Of a stretch of 26,996 nucleotides of DNA, positions 7,983-14,011 are shown in pieces; the stretch's first letter is position 1; every line of letters starts with the position of its first letter. This DNA is from an uncultured Lachnospiraceae bacterium. GTDB lineage: Bacteria > Bacillota > Clostridia > Lachnospirales > Lachnospiraceae. The stretch covers positions 1 to 26,996 of the forward strand of contig CAJURU010000036.1 in the NCBI GenBank assembly GCA_910588845.1, given 5' to 3'. The position numbers and the translations under genes are program-made. Under the pieces are notes generated by a model that had not been told where the DNA came from, ran no database searches, and saw only the letters and a list, made by a program, of their open reading frames with translations.

Positions 7983-8729
7983 TTATATCTGCCTCTCAAA
8001 AACATATTTTGTATCCGAAGACATATCTTCTCTATATACATAACCCAGCCGGTCAAATTTCTTGATTTGCAAAGGCTCCTCTATCTTTTTCTCCGCCATA
8101 TAGCGCACCATCTCCCCTCTTGCCATTTTAGCATACGTGCCTTTCGTCACCATCTTTCCGCCGGATTGCTCACAAAAAACAATGGTTATATACTTATCCT
8201 CTTTCGTCAAATATTTCTCAATGCACTTGGCATATTCTTTGGAGGCAAGATTGACAATGACGCCGCTCTCATCACGAACGGCATGATAAAGCCTGTCTCC
8301 CCACAAACTATATAAATCTTTTTCCCCGCCAATAACTGCCTTAGCCTGCATTTCCAGGCGATAAGGAACCACGCCGTCCATCGGTTTTAATACGCCGTAA
8401 AACCCGGACAAAATTCTTAAATGTTCCTGTATGTATGCAAACTGCGCATCCTCAAATACAACGGGCGCCATGTATTGATAGGCAATCCCCTCATAAGACA
8501 AAATTGCCGGTGTCAGCCTGGCATACAAATCCATGCGTGCTATCCGCTGAAAATTCTGCTCGGCAATTTTATCATTACATTTCCACATTTTCTGTAAATC
8601 TCCATGCGACTGCTCGCGGAGCCATGCAAGGATTTGCTCTGACTGCGCAATATATTCTGGAAGCCCCAACGGTTCTAATGTATCGAGATCATCATTCATT
8701 TTTTTAGCTGGAGATAGAATAATTCGCAT
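7983..8729 (-). CDS. yaaA: YaaA-family peroxide stress protein (UPF0246/DUF328)
   Basis: The protein has 248 residues, the typical family length. The N-terminal ILSPAKKM, the motif FYGVLKP (110-116) and YRLEM (123-127) are hallmarks of YaaA. In Escherichia coli YaaA limits free intracellular iron under peroxide stress and binds DNA; it has no known catalytic reaction. It is expected in the cytoplasm. The start is an ATG with AGGTGA 5 nt upstream. The gene lies 22 nt downstream of the VOC gene on the same strand, so the two probably share the promoter at 9195-9223. Confidence 0.92.
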   Translation of the reverse strand: MRIILSPAKKMNDDLDTLEPLGLPEYIAQSEQILAWLREQSHGDLQKMWKCNDKIAEQNFQRIARMDLYARLTPAILSYEGIAYQYMAPVVFEDAQFAYIQEHLRILSGFYGVLKPMDGVVPYRLEMQAKAVIGGEKDLYSLWGDRLYHAVRDESGVIVNLASKEYAKCIEKYLTKEDKYITIVFCEQSGGKMVTKGTYAKMARGEMVRYMAEKKIEEPLQIKKFDRLGYVYREDMSSDTKYVFERQI

Positions 8730-8751
8730 AGTATCACCTCATTTTCATCCT

Positions 8752-9117
8752 TTATACCATCGGCGTGCCAACCTCTATCAAGTTGCCATCGGGGTCATAA
8801 AAGCGAATTACCTTTTGTCCCCACGAATGCTCCATCAGTCGGTTCACATACTGGATCGGCTGACAATAATCTTCTAATTTCCTGGCAAATGCCTCGATAT
8901 CGGCCTCCTCAAAATACAACTCACAAGCATTATTCCTGGTAATAATCTCCCGCTCAATGAACGATTCCCATATTTTTTTATCTTGAAGTACAAGCCCTTC
9001 TGTCATGATAACATTTCCATCATTGTCAAGTATCACATCCAGACCAAACAACTCTTTGTAAAAAGCAATGGATTTTTCAATATCTTTCACCACAATTAGC
9101 ACATTTTTTAATCTCAT
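8752..9117 (-). CDS. VOC (glyoxalase/bleomycin resistance) family protein
   Basis: The protein has 121 residues with the two beta-alpha-beta-beta-beta modules of the vicinal oxygen chelate superfamily: LKNVLIVVKDIEKSIAFYKELFGLDV at the start, written here in shortened form as VKDIEKSIAFY...GLDV, and IRFYDPDGNLIEVG at the end. The usual N-terminal metal-binding His is absent (N at that position), while the C-terminal Glu of LIEV is kept. It may thus be a binding protein or an enzyme with a changed metal site. Substrate unknown. The start is an ATG with GGGAGGA about 7 nt upstream. First gene of a likely two-gene operon with yaaA. Confidence 0.85.
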   Translation of the reverse strand: MRLKNVLIVVKDIEKSIAFYKELFGLDVILDNDGNVIMTEGLVLQDKKIWESFIEREIITRNNACELYFEEADIEAFARKLEDYCQPIQYVNRLMEHSWGQKVIRFYDPDGNLIEVGTPMV

Positions 9118-9194
9118 TTTGGTTTCCTCCCTGCTTCCTTTTCTACTTTATTTTTTTCTATTTCGTCTCGCCGTGTGAATCTTTACTGTCCTGT

Positions 9195-9223
9195 ATTATA
9201 CAGAAATCAACCCCCAAACGCAA
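9195..9223 (-). promoter_or_regulatory. Promoter of the VOC-yaaA operon with a palindrome over the -10 box
   Basis: On the minus strand TTGCGT (9223-9218) and TATAAT (9200-9195) are 17 nt apart. The -10 box lies within a perfect 13-nt palindrome CTGTAT-T-ATACAG (9191-9203), a possible operator. The leader would be about 70 nt long. Confidence 0.6.
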
Positions 9224-9239
9224 GCATCCACACATCTCC

Positions 9240-9399
9240 GGTAACTATTCAGCCGTAATTTTTTGTACTGCCCTATTTCATAGATCTTTTGTAAATGGAA
9301 GTAAAAATACTTATGGGAATTAAAAGTGTTTTTTCACAACAGTATAAAAAGTTCTATGGAATAAGGCTGTTATATAAAAATTAAAGCTGAATAGTTACC
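9240..9399. mobile_element. MITE-like element with 14-bp perfect terminal inverted repeats
   Basis: GGTAACTATTCAGC (9240-9253) and GCTGAATAGTTACC (9386-9399) are perfect inverted repeats. The similarity continues inward with two mismatches through TAATTTTT, giving ends of about 24 bp. The 160-bp element has no coding capacity. No convincing target-site duplication is visible next to the ends (TCTCC against ATCCC). It fills most of the gene-free stretch 9118-9500 between the VOC promoter and a decayed two-component locus. Confidence 0.6.
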
Positions 9400-9427
9400 A
9401 TCCCAGGCACAGAGAGCATTCGCATAC

Positions 9428-9456
9428 TTGTAAAACCCTTGGCATCCTGTTACAAT
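9428..9456 (+). promoter_or_regulatory. Promoter of the decayed two-component locus
   Basis: TTGTAA (9428-9433) and TACAAT (9451-9456) are separated by 17 nt. It points to the remnant regulator gene at 9501, which still has a good ribosome binding site (GGAGG ending 7 nt before the ATG). The control region therefore seems to be kept although the genes are broken. Confidence 0.6.
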
Positions 9457-9500
9457 ATTTTGCAAATAATAACGATTTACCCCAACCTGGAGGCGGCAAT

Positions 9501-9760
9501 ATGAAAAAAATCATCATTGTGGAAGATGACAAATCACTGAATAACGGAATCTGCATGGCATCCTCTGCAATGCCAATCATCCTACTCACCGCCAATGATA
9601 TGGAAACCAATATTTTGGCGGGTTTAGAATCAGGCGCCGACGATTATGTGACAAAGCCTTTCAGCCTCGCTGTGCTGAGAGCCAGGGTCAACGCACGGCT
9701 GCGGGACAGGAATGCGCAGGCAAAAGAAATTTATAAAACAGATAATTTCTCCTTTTTCAG
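9501..9760 (+). pseudogene. Response regulator remnant with internal deletion
   Basis: The frame begins as a normal OmpR-type receiver: MKKIIIVEDDKSLNNGI with the acidic pair D9/D10. It then jumps to the second half of the domain: AMPIILLTANDMETNILAG, GADDYVTKPFSLAVLRARVN, with conserved T30 and K52. In intact receivers the conserved Lys lies near residue 100, so about 50 residues, including the phospho-accepting Asp, are missing. After RARVNARLRDRNAQAKE... the DNA-binding domain is also missing, and the sequence passes at about 9746-9761 into the middle of a histidine kinase in another frame. The open frame continues to 9875 only as out-of-frame kinase sequence. It resembles regulators of BceR/VraR-like two-component systems of Firmicutes. 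It cannot work as a phospho-regulator. Confidence 0.82.
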
Positions 9761-10519
9761 GAACAAACCTATGATGAAAGTATGCTTTCCGAGACAAAAC
9801 TGGCGCATTACCTTTCCTCTACGCAAATTTCCTCACAAAACCTATCTCTGGAAAAAGCAAAAATCCAGGAATTAATTGCCGATATCTCCCATCAAACGAA
9901 AACCCCGATTACCAATATTCTTCTTTATAGCCAACTACTATCTGAAACTGCGTTGCCAAGGGAAACTCTGCCGTATATGGAGGCTTTAAACCAGCAGACG
10001 GAGAAACTGAATTTTCTGATAAGCTCGCTTGTCAAAATCTCCCGCTTGGAAACAGGAGTTCTTGCACTCTGCCCGTCCGCCGCTTCCATAAGGCCCCTGC
10101 TGGAAGACGCCGTCGCCCAGATTGCGCCAAAAGCTGCGGACAAACAAATACTCCTGAATTTGGAAGCGCAAGATATGTTTGCCTGTTTCGACCGCAAATG
10201 GATCTCAGAAGCAATCTATAATATTCTGGACAACGCCGTAAAATATACGCCCGCCGGCGGAAATATTTCAATTACGCTTCTGCACACGGAACTATTTGTA
10301 CGGATTGCCATAAAAGATTCTGGCATTGGCATTTGTGAGGAGGAAACGGCAAAAATTTTTACAAGATTCTACCGTTCCCCACAAGTCAGCGATTCCGAGG
10401 GCGTAGGCATTGGCTTGTTTCTGGAGCGGGAAATTCTTGCCAAAGAAAACGGATATATAAAAGTACAATCAGAAGCAGGCCATGGAAGCACCTTTTTTAT
10501 CTATCTCCCGGCAGCATAG
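9761..10519 (+). pseudogene. Sensor histidine kinase remnant (catalytic half only)
   Basis: The reading frame from about 9746 to the stop at 10519 keeps the dimerisation domain with the H-box DISHQTKTPITNI, the N-box NILDNAVKYT, G1 DSGIGI and G2 GVGIGLFL, ending in GSTFFIYLPAA. The N-terminal membrane-spanning sensor part and most of the linker are absent. The upstream junction leads directly into the truncated response regulator, in a different frame. An internal ATG at 9782 could start a soluble 245-residue kinase fragment, but no ribosome binding site of note precedes it. The catalytic residues look intact, so orphan kinase activity is conceivable; a deletion remnant is more likely. Confidence 0.8.
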
Positions 10520-10707
10520 AAACCGGACCTTGCACTAACCGGCAAAGCATCATACTGATAGCGAAAGATAACATCAGTAATCGTTTTAGATAAATCTTTC
10601 AAAACTGTCAGATTTGATTTTTCCCGGAAAGAATTGAGGAAGATTTATGTCCTAAAATATGATTATCCTATCATTATTATTCACGGCAAAGAACAGGAGG
10701 ACATAAA

Positions 10708-11027
10708 ATGCCAATATTAGAGACAAAGAATTTAAAAAAGGCGTACGGCAGCGGTGAAACGGCTGTTCACGCGCTGCGCGGCGTAAGCCTTTCCGTTGAA
10801 CAAGGCGAATTTGCCGCCGTGGCCGGCACTTCCGGCAGTGGAAAATCCACGCTTTTGCATATGCTGGGCGGCCTGGACCGTCCAACCTCTGGAGAAGTCA
10901 TCGTGGACGGTAAACCAATTTTCTCATTAAAAGACAAAGCTCTCACGATATTCCGGCGCAGAAAAATCGGCTTTGTCTTCCAGAGTTATAACCTGGTGCC
11001 AGTGCTCAATGTCTATGACGTTTTACA
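10708..11027 (+). pseudogene. ABC transporter ATPase remnant, N-terminal half
   Basis: The gene has a good AGGAGG ribosome binding site and ATG. It encodes an ordinary MacB/BceA-type start: Walker A GTSGSGKST at residues 43-51 and the Q-loop FVFQSYNLVPVLNVY. Soon after NVYD (about codon 105) the similarity stops; signature motif, Walker B and H-loop are lost. The DNA then continues into the C-terminal end of a permease in another frame; the ATPase frame ends at 11049. The loss of the catalytic half means it cannot hydrolyse ATP. The 188 nt before it (10520-10707) hold no recognised gene. With the two-component remnants upstream this was once a sensor-kinase-linked ABC transporter locus. Confidence 0.85.
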
Positions 11028-11147
11028 CCGCTTCCCCTTCTGGTTGTAGTCCCAATATTTGCAGGGCTGGGATTTCTCCTGCCGCTTATAAGTTACAGAA
11101 ATGCAGCAAAACAGACAATTGTAGAACGGCTGCGCATAGAAGTATAA
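11028..11147 (+). pseudogene. FtsX-type ABC permease remnant, last about 40 residues
   Basis: In the frame ending at the TAA 11145-11147 the DNA encodes PLPLLVVVPIFAGLGF, then LLPLISYRNAAKQTIVERLR and IEV. This is the last membrane helix and the typical ...SxVERLR tail of BceB/MacB-type permeases. It joins the ATPase remnant directly, so one deletion removed the 3' half of the ATPase gene and nearly all of the permease gene. No start codon belongs to it. Confidence 0.8.
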
Positions 11148-11165
11148 ATGATCCGACCATTAAAT

Positions 11166-11205
11166 TCTCATTCCCCATCATATAACATTTCTGCGGGGAA
11201 TGAGA
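11166..11205. terminator. Bidirectional terminator hairpin
   Basis: TCTCATTCCCC (11166-11176) and GGGGAATGAGA (11195-11205) form a perfect 11-bp stem with an 18-nt loop. It lies 18 nt after the permease-tail stop codon and 89 nt beyond the end of the convergent alarmone synthetase gene. The following bases are CTTATTAC on the plus strand and ATTTAATGG on the minus strand, a weak T-tract on both sides. Confidence 0.65.
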
Positions 11206-11294
11206 CTTATTACTAAAGCGGATAAATATCGTATTCTTTCATTTGTAATTGCTATGCCTGTTTGAATTGCTCTTCTCTATAACAGACGACATTC

Positions 11295-11900
11295 TCAATG
11301 CTCCTGTGAAGACTCCATAGCAAAAAACAACCGCTGCTCCATATCAACCAGCGTGTTCGCATAGTCTCTTAATTCCTCCGCCAGCTTCTTCCTGCCGATC
11401 CCCTCCTGTTTCTTATACAAAATCCGGTGCTCCATGCTTGCCCAAAAATCCATGGACATCGTACGAAACTGGATTTCCACCGGAAAATATTCCATACCGT
11501 CCAAACAGTATACCGGAATTCCCACAATCACATGATAACTGCGGTAACCGTTGGCCTTCGGCTTCTTAATGTAATCGCATTCACGAACCACAATCAAATC
11601 TGCCTGACGCTTCAGCACATCTACAAGATTATAAATATCATCCGCAAAATAGCAAATAACCCGCACGCCCGCAATATCTTGCAGATAATCCTTGGCATTC
11701 ATCACCGTAGGCTCTTTCTCTTTCTTTCGCAATTTATCTTCTATGCTGTCTTTTTCTTTAATCCGGCTTTGGATATTATGTATCGGCTGCCCCGCCGAAA
11801 CTTCATACAGATTATGCTCCAGCACATGAAGCCTGGCAAGCAGGACTTCCTTAGCGTCCTCATATGGCTGTATGAAGGTATAGTATTCCTGATCTGTCAT
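11295..11900 (-). CDS. Small alarmone synthetase, GTP pyrophosphokinase (RelQ/YjbM type)
   Basis: The protein has 201 residues, the length of stand-alone synthetases without hydrolase or regulatory domains. The RelA/SpoT synthetase core is clear: RIKEKDSIEDKL (46-57), DIAGVRVICYF (75-85), KPKANGYRSYH (113-123) and VEIQFRT (141-147) with the catalytic Glu in VEIQ, then MDFWASMEH. It transfers pyrophosphate from ATP to GDP/GTP in the cytoplasm, making (p)ppGpp. The ATG at 11900 is chosen because GAGGGAAAGGA lies just upstream; the frame stays open for 12 more codons and includes an ATG at 11921. Each copy of the upstream 68-bp repeat carries a TATAAT box on this strand, the nearer one at 11930-11925, so the start of transcription lies inside the repeat. 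Confidence 0.92.
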   Translation of the reverse strand: MTDQEYYTFIQPYEDAKEVLLARLHVLEHNLYEVSAGQPIHNIQSRIKEKDSIEDKLRKKEKEPTVMNAKDYLQDIAGVRVICYFADDIYNLVDVLKRQADLIVVRECDYIKKPKANGYRSYHVIVGIPVYCLDGMEYFPVEIQFRTMSMDFWASMEHRILYKKQEGIGRKKLAEELRDYANTLVDMEQRLFFAMESSQEH

Positions 11901-11910
11901 AAAATTCCTT

Positions 11911-12060
11911 TCCCTCCTCATGCTATTATAACCCATTGGCTCCAGGACAAAGCATCAGGGCTCCTCCCACTGCGTGGGTCCCTCCTCATGCTATTATAAC
12001 CCATCGGCTCCAGGACAAAGCATCAGGGCTCCTCCCACTGCGTGGGTCCCTCCTCATGCT
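11911..12060 (-). repeat. 68-bp tandem repeat (two copies plus 14 nt of a third)
   Basis: Two nearly identical 68-bp copies (11911-11978 and 11979-12046, differing by one C/T near ACCCAT/CGG) are followed by 14 nt of a third (12047-12060). Each copy contains, read on the minus strand, a CCCAC-GCA-GTGGG hairpin, a TATAAT box (11930-11925 and 11998-11993) and GCATGAGGAGGGA. The repeat therefore duplicates the promoter/leader region of the alarmone synthetase gene. The GC-rich hairpin part contrasts with the AT-rich neighbourhood. Confidence 0.9.
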
Positions 12061-12224
12061 AAAGTATATCAGATTAATGTGAGAAATACATAAAATTTTC
12101 TGGATAAAATTCTTAAAATATTGTAAACTTTGACCTAAGGAGGGACCCACGCAGTGGGAGGATGCCTTAGGTCTATTTGCGGCATCTATAAAGTACAAGA
12201 AGTTGGGGAGAGCCCTGATGCCAA
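12030..12224. repeat. Perfect 25-bp inverted repeat and interrupted inverted copy of the 68-bp unit
   Basis: The stretch at 12030-12054, within the tandem repeat, is exactly complementary to 12138-12162, with 83 nt between. The right arm belongs to an inverted copy of the repeat unit that is interrupted: the part ending in GTGGGAGG at about 12161 is followed by some 45 unrelated nt before AGAGCCCTGATGCC resumes (12211-12224). The right arm also sits inside its own dyad GACCTAAGG (12132-12140)/CCTTAGGTC (12165-12173). Together with the tandem repeat this fills the gene-free stretch 11901-12263; the AT-rich part 12061-12131 shows nothing else. Confidence 0.85.
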
Positions 12225-12263
12225 TATCCGTTTCCATTGAAGTAAAATAAGGAGGGAATCACA

Positions 12264-13280
12264 TTGGACATCTACCATAACGAAAGCATACACAGCCACA
12301 GCGAACACGGCGATAAATTAACGCCGCTCCTGGTTAAACACACCTTTTTCTGGGAAGAGCAGGAAATTTTTCTTCCTGCCATCTATGTGGGCAAAGCTGG
12401 AACTGTTCTCGATTTATGCACAAAGATACCTATAAACGAAATGAAAACTTTCTTGCAAAAATGGGACAAGAAGCGCCGTCTTTCCCTGAAAACCCAGGAA
12501 GACTATGCGCAGATAGAAGCAGAAAACCCTGCCGCCCGGGATTTCTCTGCTGAAATAAGCCTAGATGACACACTGCTGACACTGAGTATGAGCAGCAGCC
12601 TGTTTTGGTATCCGCCAAGCATCTTACAATGGCTAGCGGATGAAGCCGATGATGCGTCTTCAAAAGAAGTAAACAATAATAACTATGCCAAAGAACTGAC
12701 AGAAGCCTACCATTTAGACAAAACTTGCCTGTGGCGTATCAGCCGTCATTCCTTTAACTGGAACGATGAACCGATTCTGACCCCTCAGAATATGTCACTG
12801 ACGCTGCGTGCGGACACCATTTATATGACCGCAGGACATTTCACCACAAACGTTTCCGATAATCCTCAAGATAACAAAACTATAAAAGTTCTTCATCCAT
12901 TGAATGGTGAAGAATACACACTGACACTGCATAAATGTGAGCAGGCTCAAGTAAGTATGGATAGCACTACCGAAAGAAACCTTATTTACCCGCAACACCA
13001 TTTGAAGCTATCTTATAGCATATTGCCTAAAATAAGCCGCGCAATGTTTGATATTGTGGATTGTGACGAAAGCGAGCCGGCAAAAATCATAGACACCGAT
13101 GAAAATACCAGCAGCACAAACGGACCCACGGCAATTTTCCTAGCTGGAAAACCTGCCAATCCACAATTGCAGACAGCCGTTTCCTCCCTGCATTTTGCGC
13201 CTGTTACAACCGTGCGCTGGCGGATTGTATTTCACATAAAGCCCAAAGAAGATGTGTGTATAAATTTGCCTATGCCATAA
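12264..13280 (+). CDS. Hypothetical protein, 338 residues, family not recognised
   Basis: The frame starts with TTG at 12264, behind a very good AAGGAGGG (12249-12256, 7 nt spacing); no ATG offers a comparable site. There is no signal peptide and no membrane helix, so the protein is probably cytoplasmic. It is rich in His, Asp, Glu, Ser and Thr and has many beta-prone stretches (LLTLSMSSSLFWY; NMSLTLRADTIYMTAG; HHLKLSYSIL). Sequence around FFWEEQEIFLPAIYVGKAG and TVRWRIVFHI looks well conserved, but I cannot tie it to a known family. Codon use fits the neighbouring genes, and the hairpin at 13297-13331 follows. It stands alone, divergent from the alarmone synthetase gene across the repeat region. 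Confidence 0.75.
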   Translation: MDIYHNESIHSHSEHGDKLTPLLVKHTFFWEEQEIFLPAIYVGKAGTVLDLCTKIPINEMKTFLQKWDKKRRLSLKTQEDYAQIEAENPAARDFSAEISLDDTLLTLSMSSSLFWYPPSILQWLADEADDASSKEVNNNNYAKELTEAYHLDKTCLWRISRHSFNWNDEPILTPQNMSLTLRADTIYMTAGHFTTNVSDNPQDNKTIKVLHPLNGEEYTLTLHKCEQAQVSMDSTTERNLIYPQHHLKLSYSILPKISRAMFDIVDCDESEPAKIIDTDENTSSTNGPTAIFLAGKPANPQLQTAVSSLHFAPVTTVRWRIVFHIKPKEDVCINLPMP

Positions 13281-13296
13281 ATAACGATATCACAAA

Positions 13297-13331
13297 GGAG
13301 GAAGAAATGTCTGTCAGAACATTCTTCCTCC
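13297..13331. terminator. Bidirectional terminator-like hairpin
   Basis: GGAGGAAGAAATGT (13297-13310) and ACATTCTTCCTCC (13319-13331) pair over 13 bp with one bulge around an 8-nt loop. It lies 16 nt after the stop codon of the 338-residue gene and 15 nt beyond the stop codon of the convergent small gene. The T-tract is weak on both sides (on the minus strand CCTCCTTTGTG). Confidence 0.5.
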
Positions 13332-13346
13332 CAAATATTCCATTCT

Positions 13347-13511
13347 TTACATCTCATATTCTTCCGACGGAATACCGAGAGATGCTAATTTGTTTTTTAC
13401 AACCCTCAACTGATATTCTAATTCCGGGTTATTTCCAGTGTCAGCTTTTTTGATGCGCTGTAAGTTCACAAAATAATCAATGGTTACCTGCTTTAATTCA
13501 TCCAATGTCAT
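13347..13511 (-). CDS. Small protein, 54 residues, unknown function
   Basis: The gene encodes 54 residues beginning MTLDELKQVTIDYFVNLQRI and ending LGIPSEEYEM. It is acidic/basic mixed, soluble and probably helical in the first two thirds. The ATG at 13511 has GGAGG exactly 8 nt upstream; an in-frame ATG at 13517 is too close (2 nt) to that site. A near-perfect σA promoter lies at 13599-13571, giving a leader of about 50 nt, and a hairpin follows the stop. Promoter, ribosome binding site, codon use and terminator agree, so the gene is likely real although very short. Family not recognised. Confidence 0.75.
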   Translation of the reverse strand: MTLDELKQVTIDYFVNLQRIKKADTGNNPELEYQLRVVKNKLASLGIPSEEYEM

Positions 13512-13570
13512 TTCCATCGCCTCCATATCATCACCGCCTTTTTATGGATGTGGTTATTTTAACTAACACC

Positions 13571-13599
13571 ATTATAACGAATCCTATTCAAAGTGTAAA
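13571..13599 (-). promoter_or_regulatory. σA promoter of the 54-residue gene
   Basis: On the minus strand TTTACA (13599-13594) and TATAAT (13576-13571) are separated by exactly 17 nt. The box begins only 3 nt beyond the stop codon of the ArsC/Spx gene, so the small gene has its own transcript even though it follows that gene on the same strand. Confidence 0.8.
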
Positions 13600-13601
13600 G
13601 C

Positions 13602-13955
13602 CTATTCCCGTAATCTCTCCGCCCACTCCGCTTCCTTAAAACCCGTGAGCACTAGATTATCACTTACAATCAAAGGCCGTTTCACCAACATTCCATCCGT
13701 TGCTAAAAGCTTGAGTTTTTCTTCATCACTCATTGCTGGAAGCTTGTCTTTTAACTGCATTTCCCGATATAACATACCACTGGTATTAAAAAACTTTTTC
13801 AGTGGAAGCCCGCTTTTTTCATACCAATCCTTTAATTCATCATACGTAGGGTTATCCTCCACAATATGGCGATCCGTATATTCTACGTGGTGATCATCGA
13901 GCCATTTTTTCGCCTTCTTACATGTAGAGCATTTCGGGTATTCTATAAATAACAT
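13602..13955 (-). CDS. ArsC/Spx/MgsR-family thioredoxin-fold protein
   Basis: The protein has 117 residues, the usual length of the ArsC/Spx family. The redox motif C9-S-T-C12-K-K sits in FIEYPKCSTCKKAKKWLD, followed by GMLYREM and the family segment DGMLVKRPLIV with the conserved Arg-Pro. The CxxC motif argues for a Spx/MgsR- or YffB-type redox-sensing or arsenate-reductase-like protein; classical arsenate reduction cannot be inferred, since no arsenic genes are near. The ATG at 13955 is preferred over a GTG at 13958 because GGAGG then lies 7 nt upstream. It is 56 nt downstream of the dGTPase gene and may be co-transcribed with it. Confidence 0.88.
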   Translation of the reverse strand: MLFIEYPKCSTCKKAKKWLDDHHVEYTDRHIVEDNPTYDELKDWYEKSGLPLKKFFNTSGMLYREMQLKDKLPAMSDEEKLKLLATDGMLVKRPLIVSDNLVLTGFKEAEWAERLRE

Positions 13956-14011
13956 CACTTTACCTCCTGTATTTCCATATAATTTAGTAACATTACCACA
14001 CCTATTTTCAA

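Noticed and set aside
9761..9875. Continuation of the response regulator frame as a novel fusion domain
   Set aside because: The residues after about 9760 are histidine kinase DNA read in the wrong frame, not a new domain.
11427..11999. 190-codon plus-strand frame over the alarmone synthetase gene
   Set aside because: Antisense of a clearly conserved synthetase; composition is that of a shadow frame.
13308..13453. 48-codon plus-strand frame with AAAGGAGG upstream
   Set aside because: The ribosome binding site-like bases and start form the hairpin at 13297-13331, and the frame is antisense to the better supported 54-residue gene.
13602..13955. Arsenate reductase as part of an ars operon
   Set aside because: No arsR, arsB or acr3 gene is near; the CxxC Spx/MgsR-type relationship is at least as likely.
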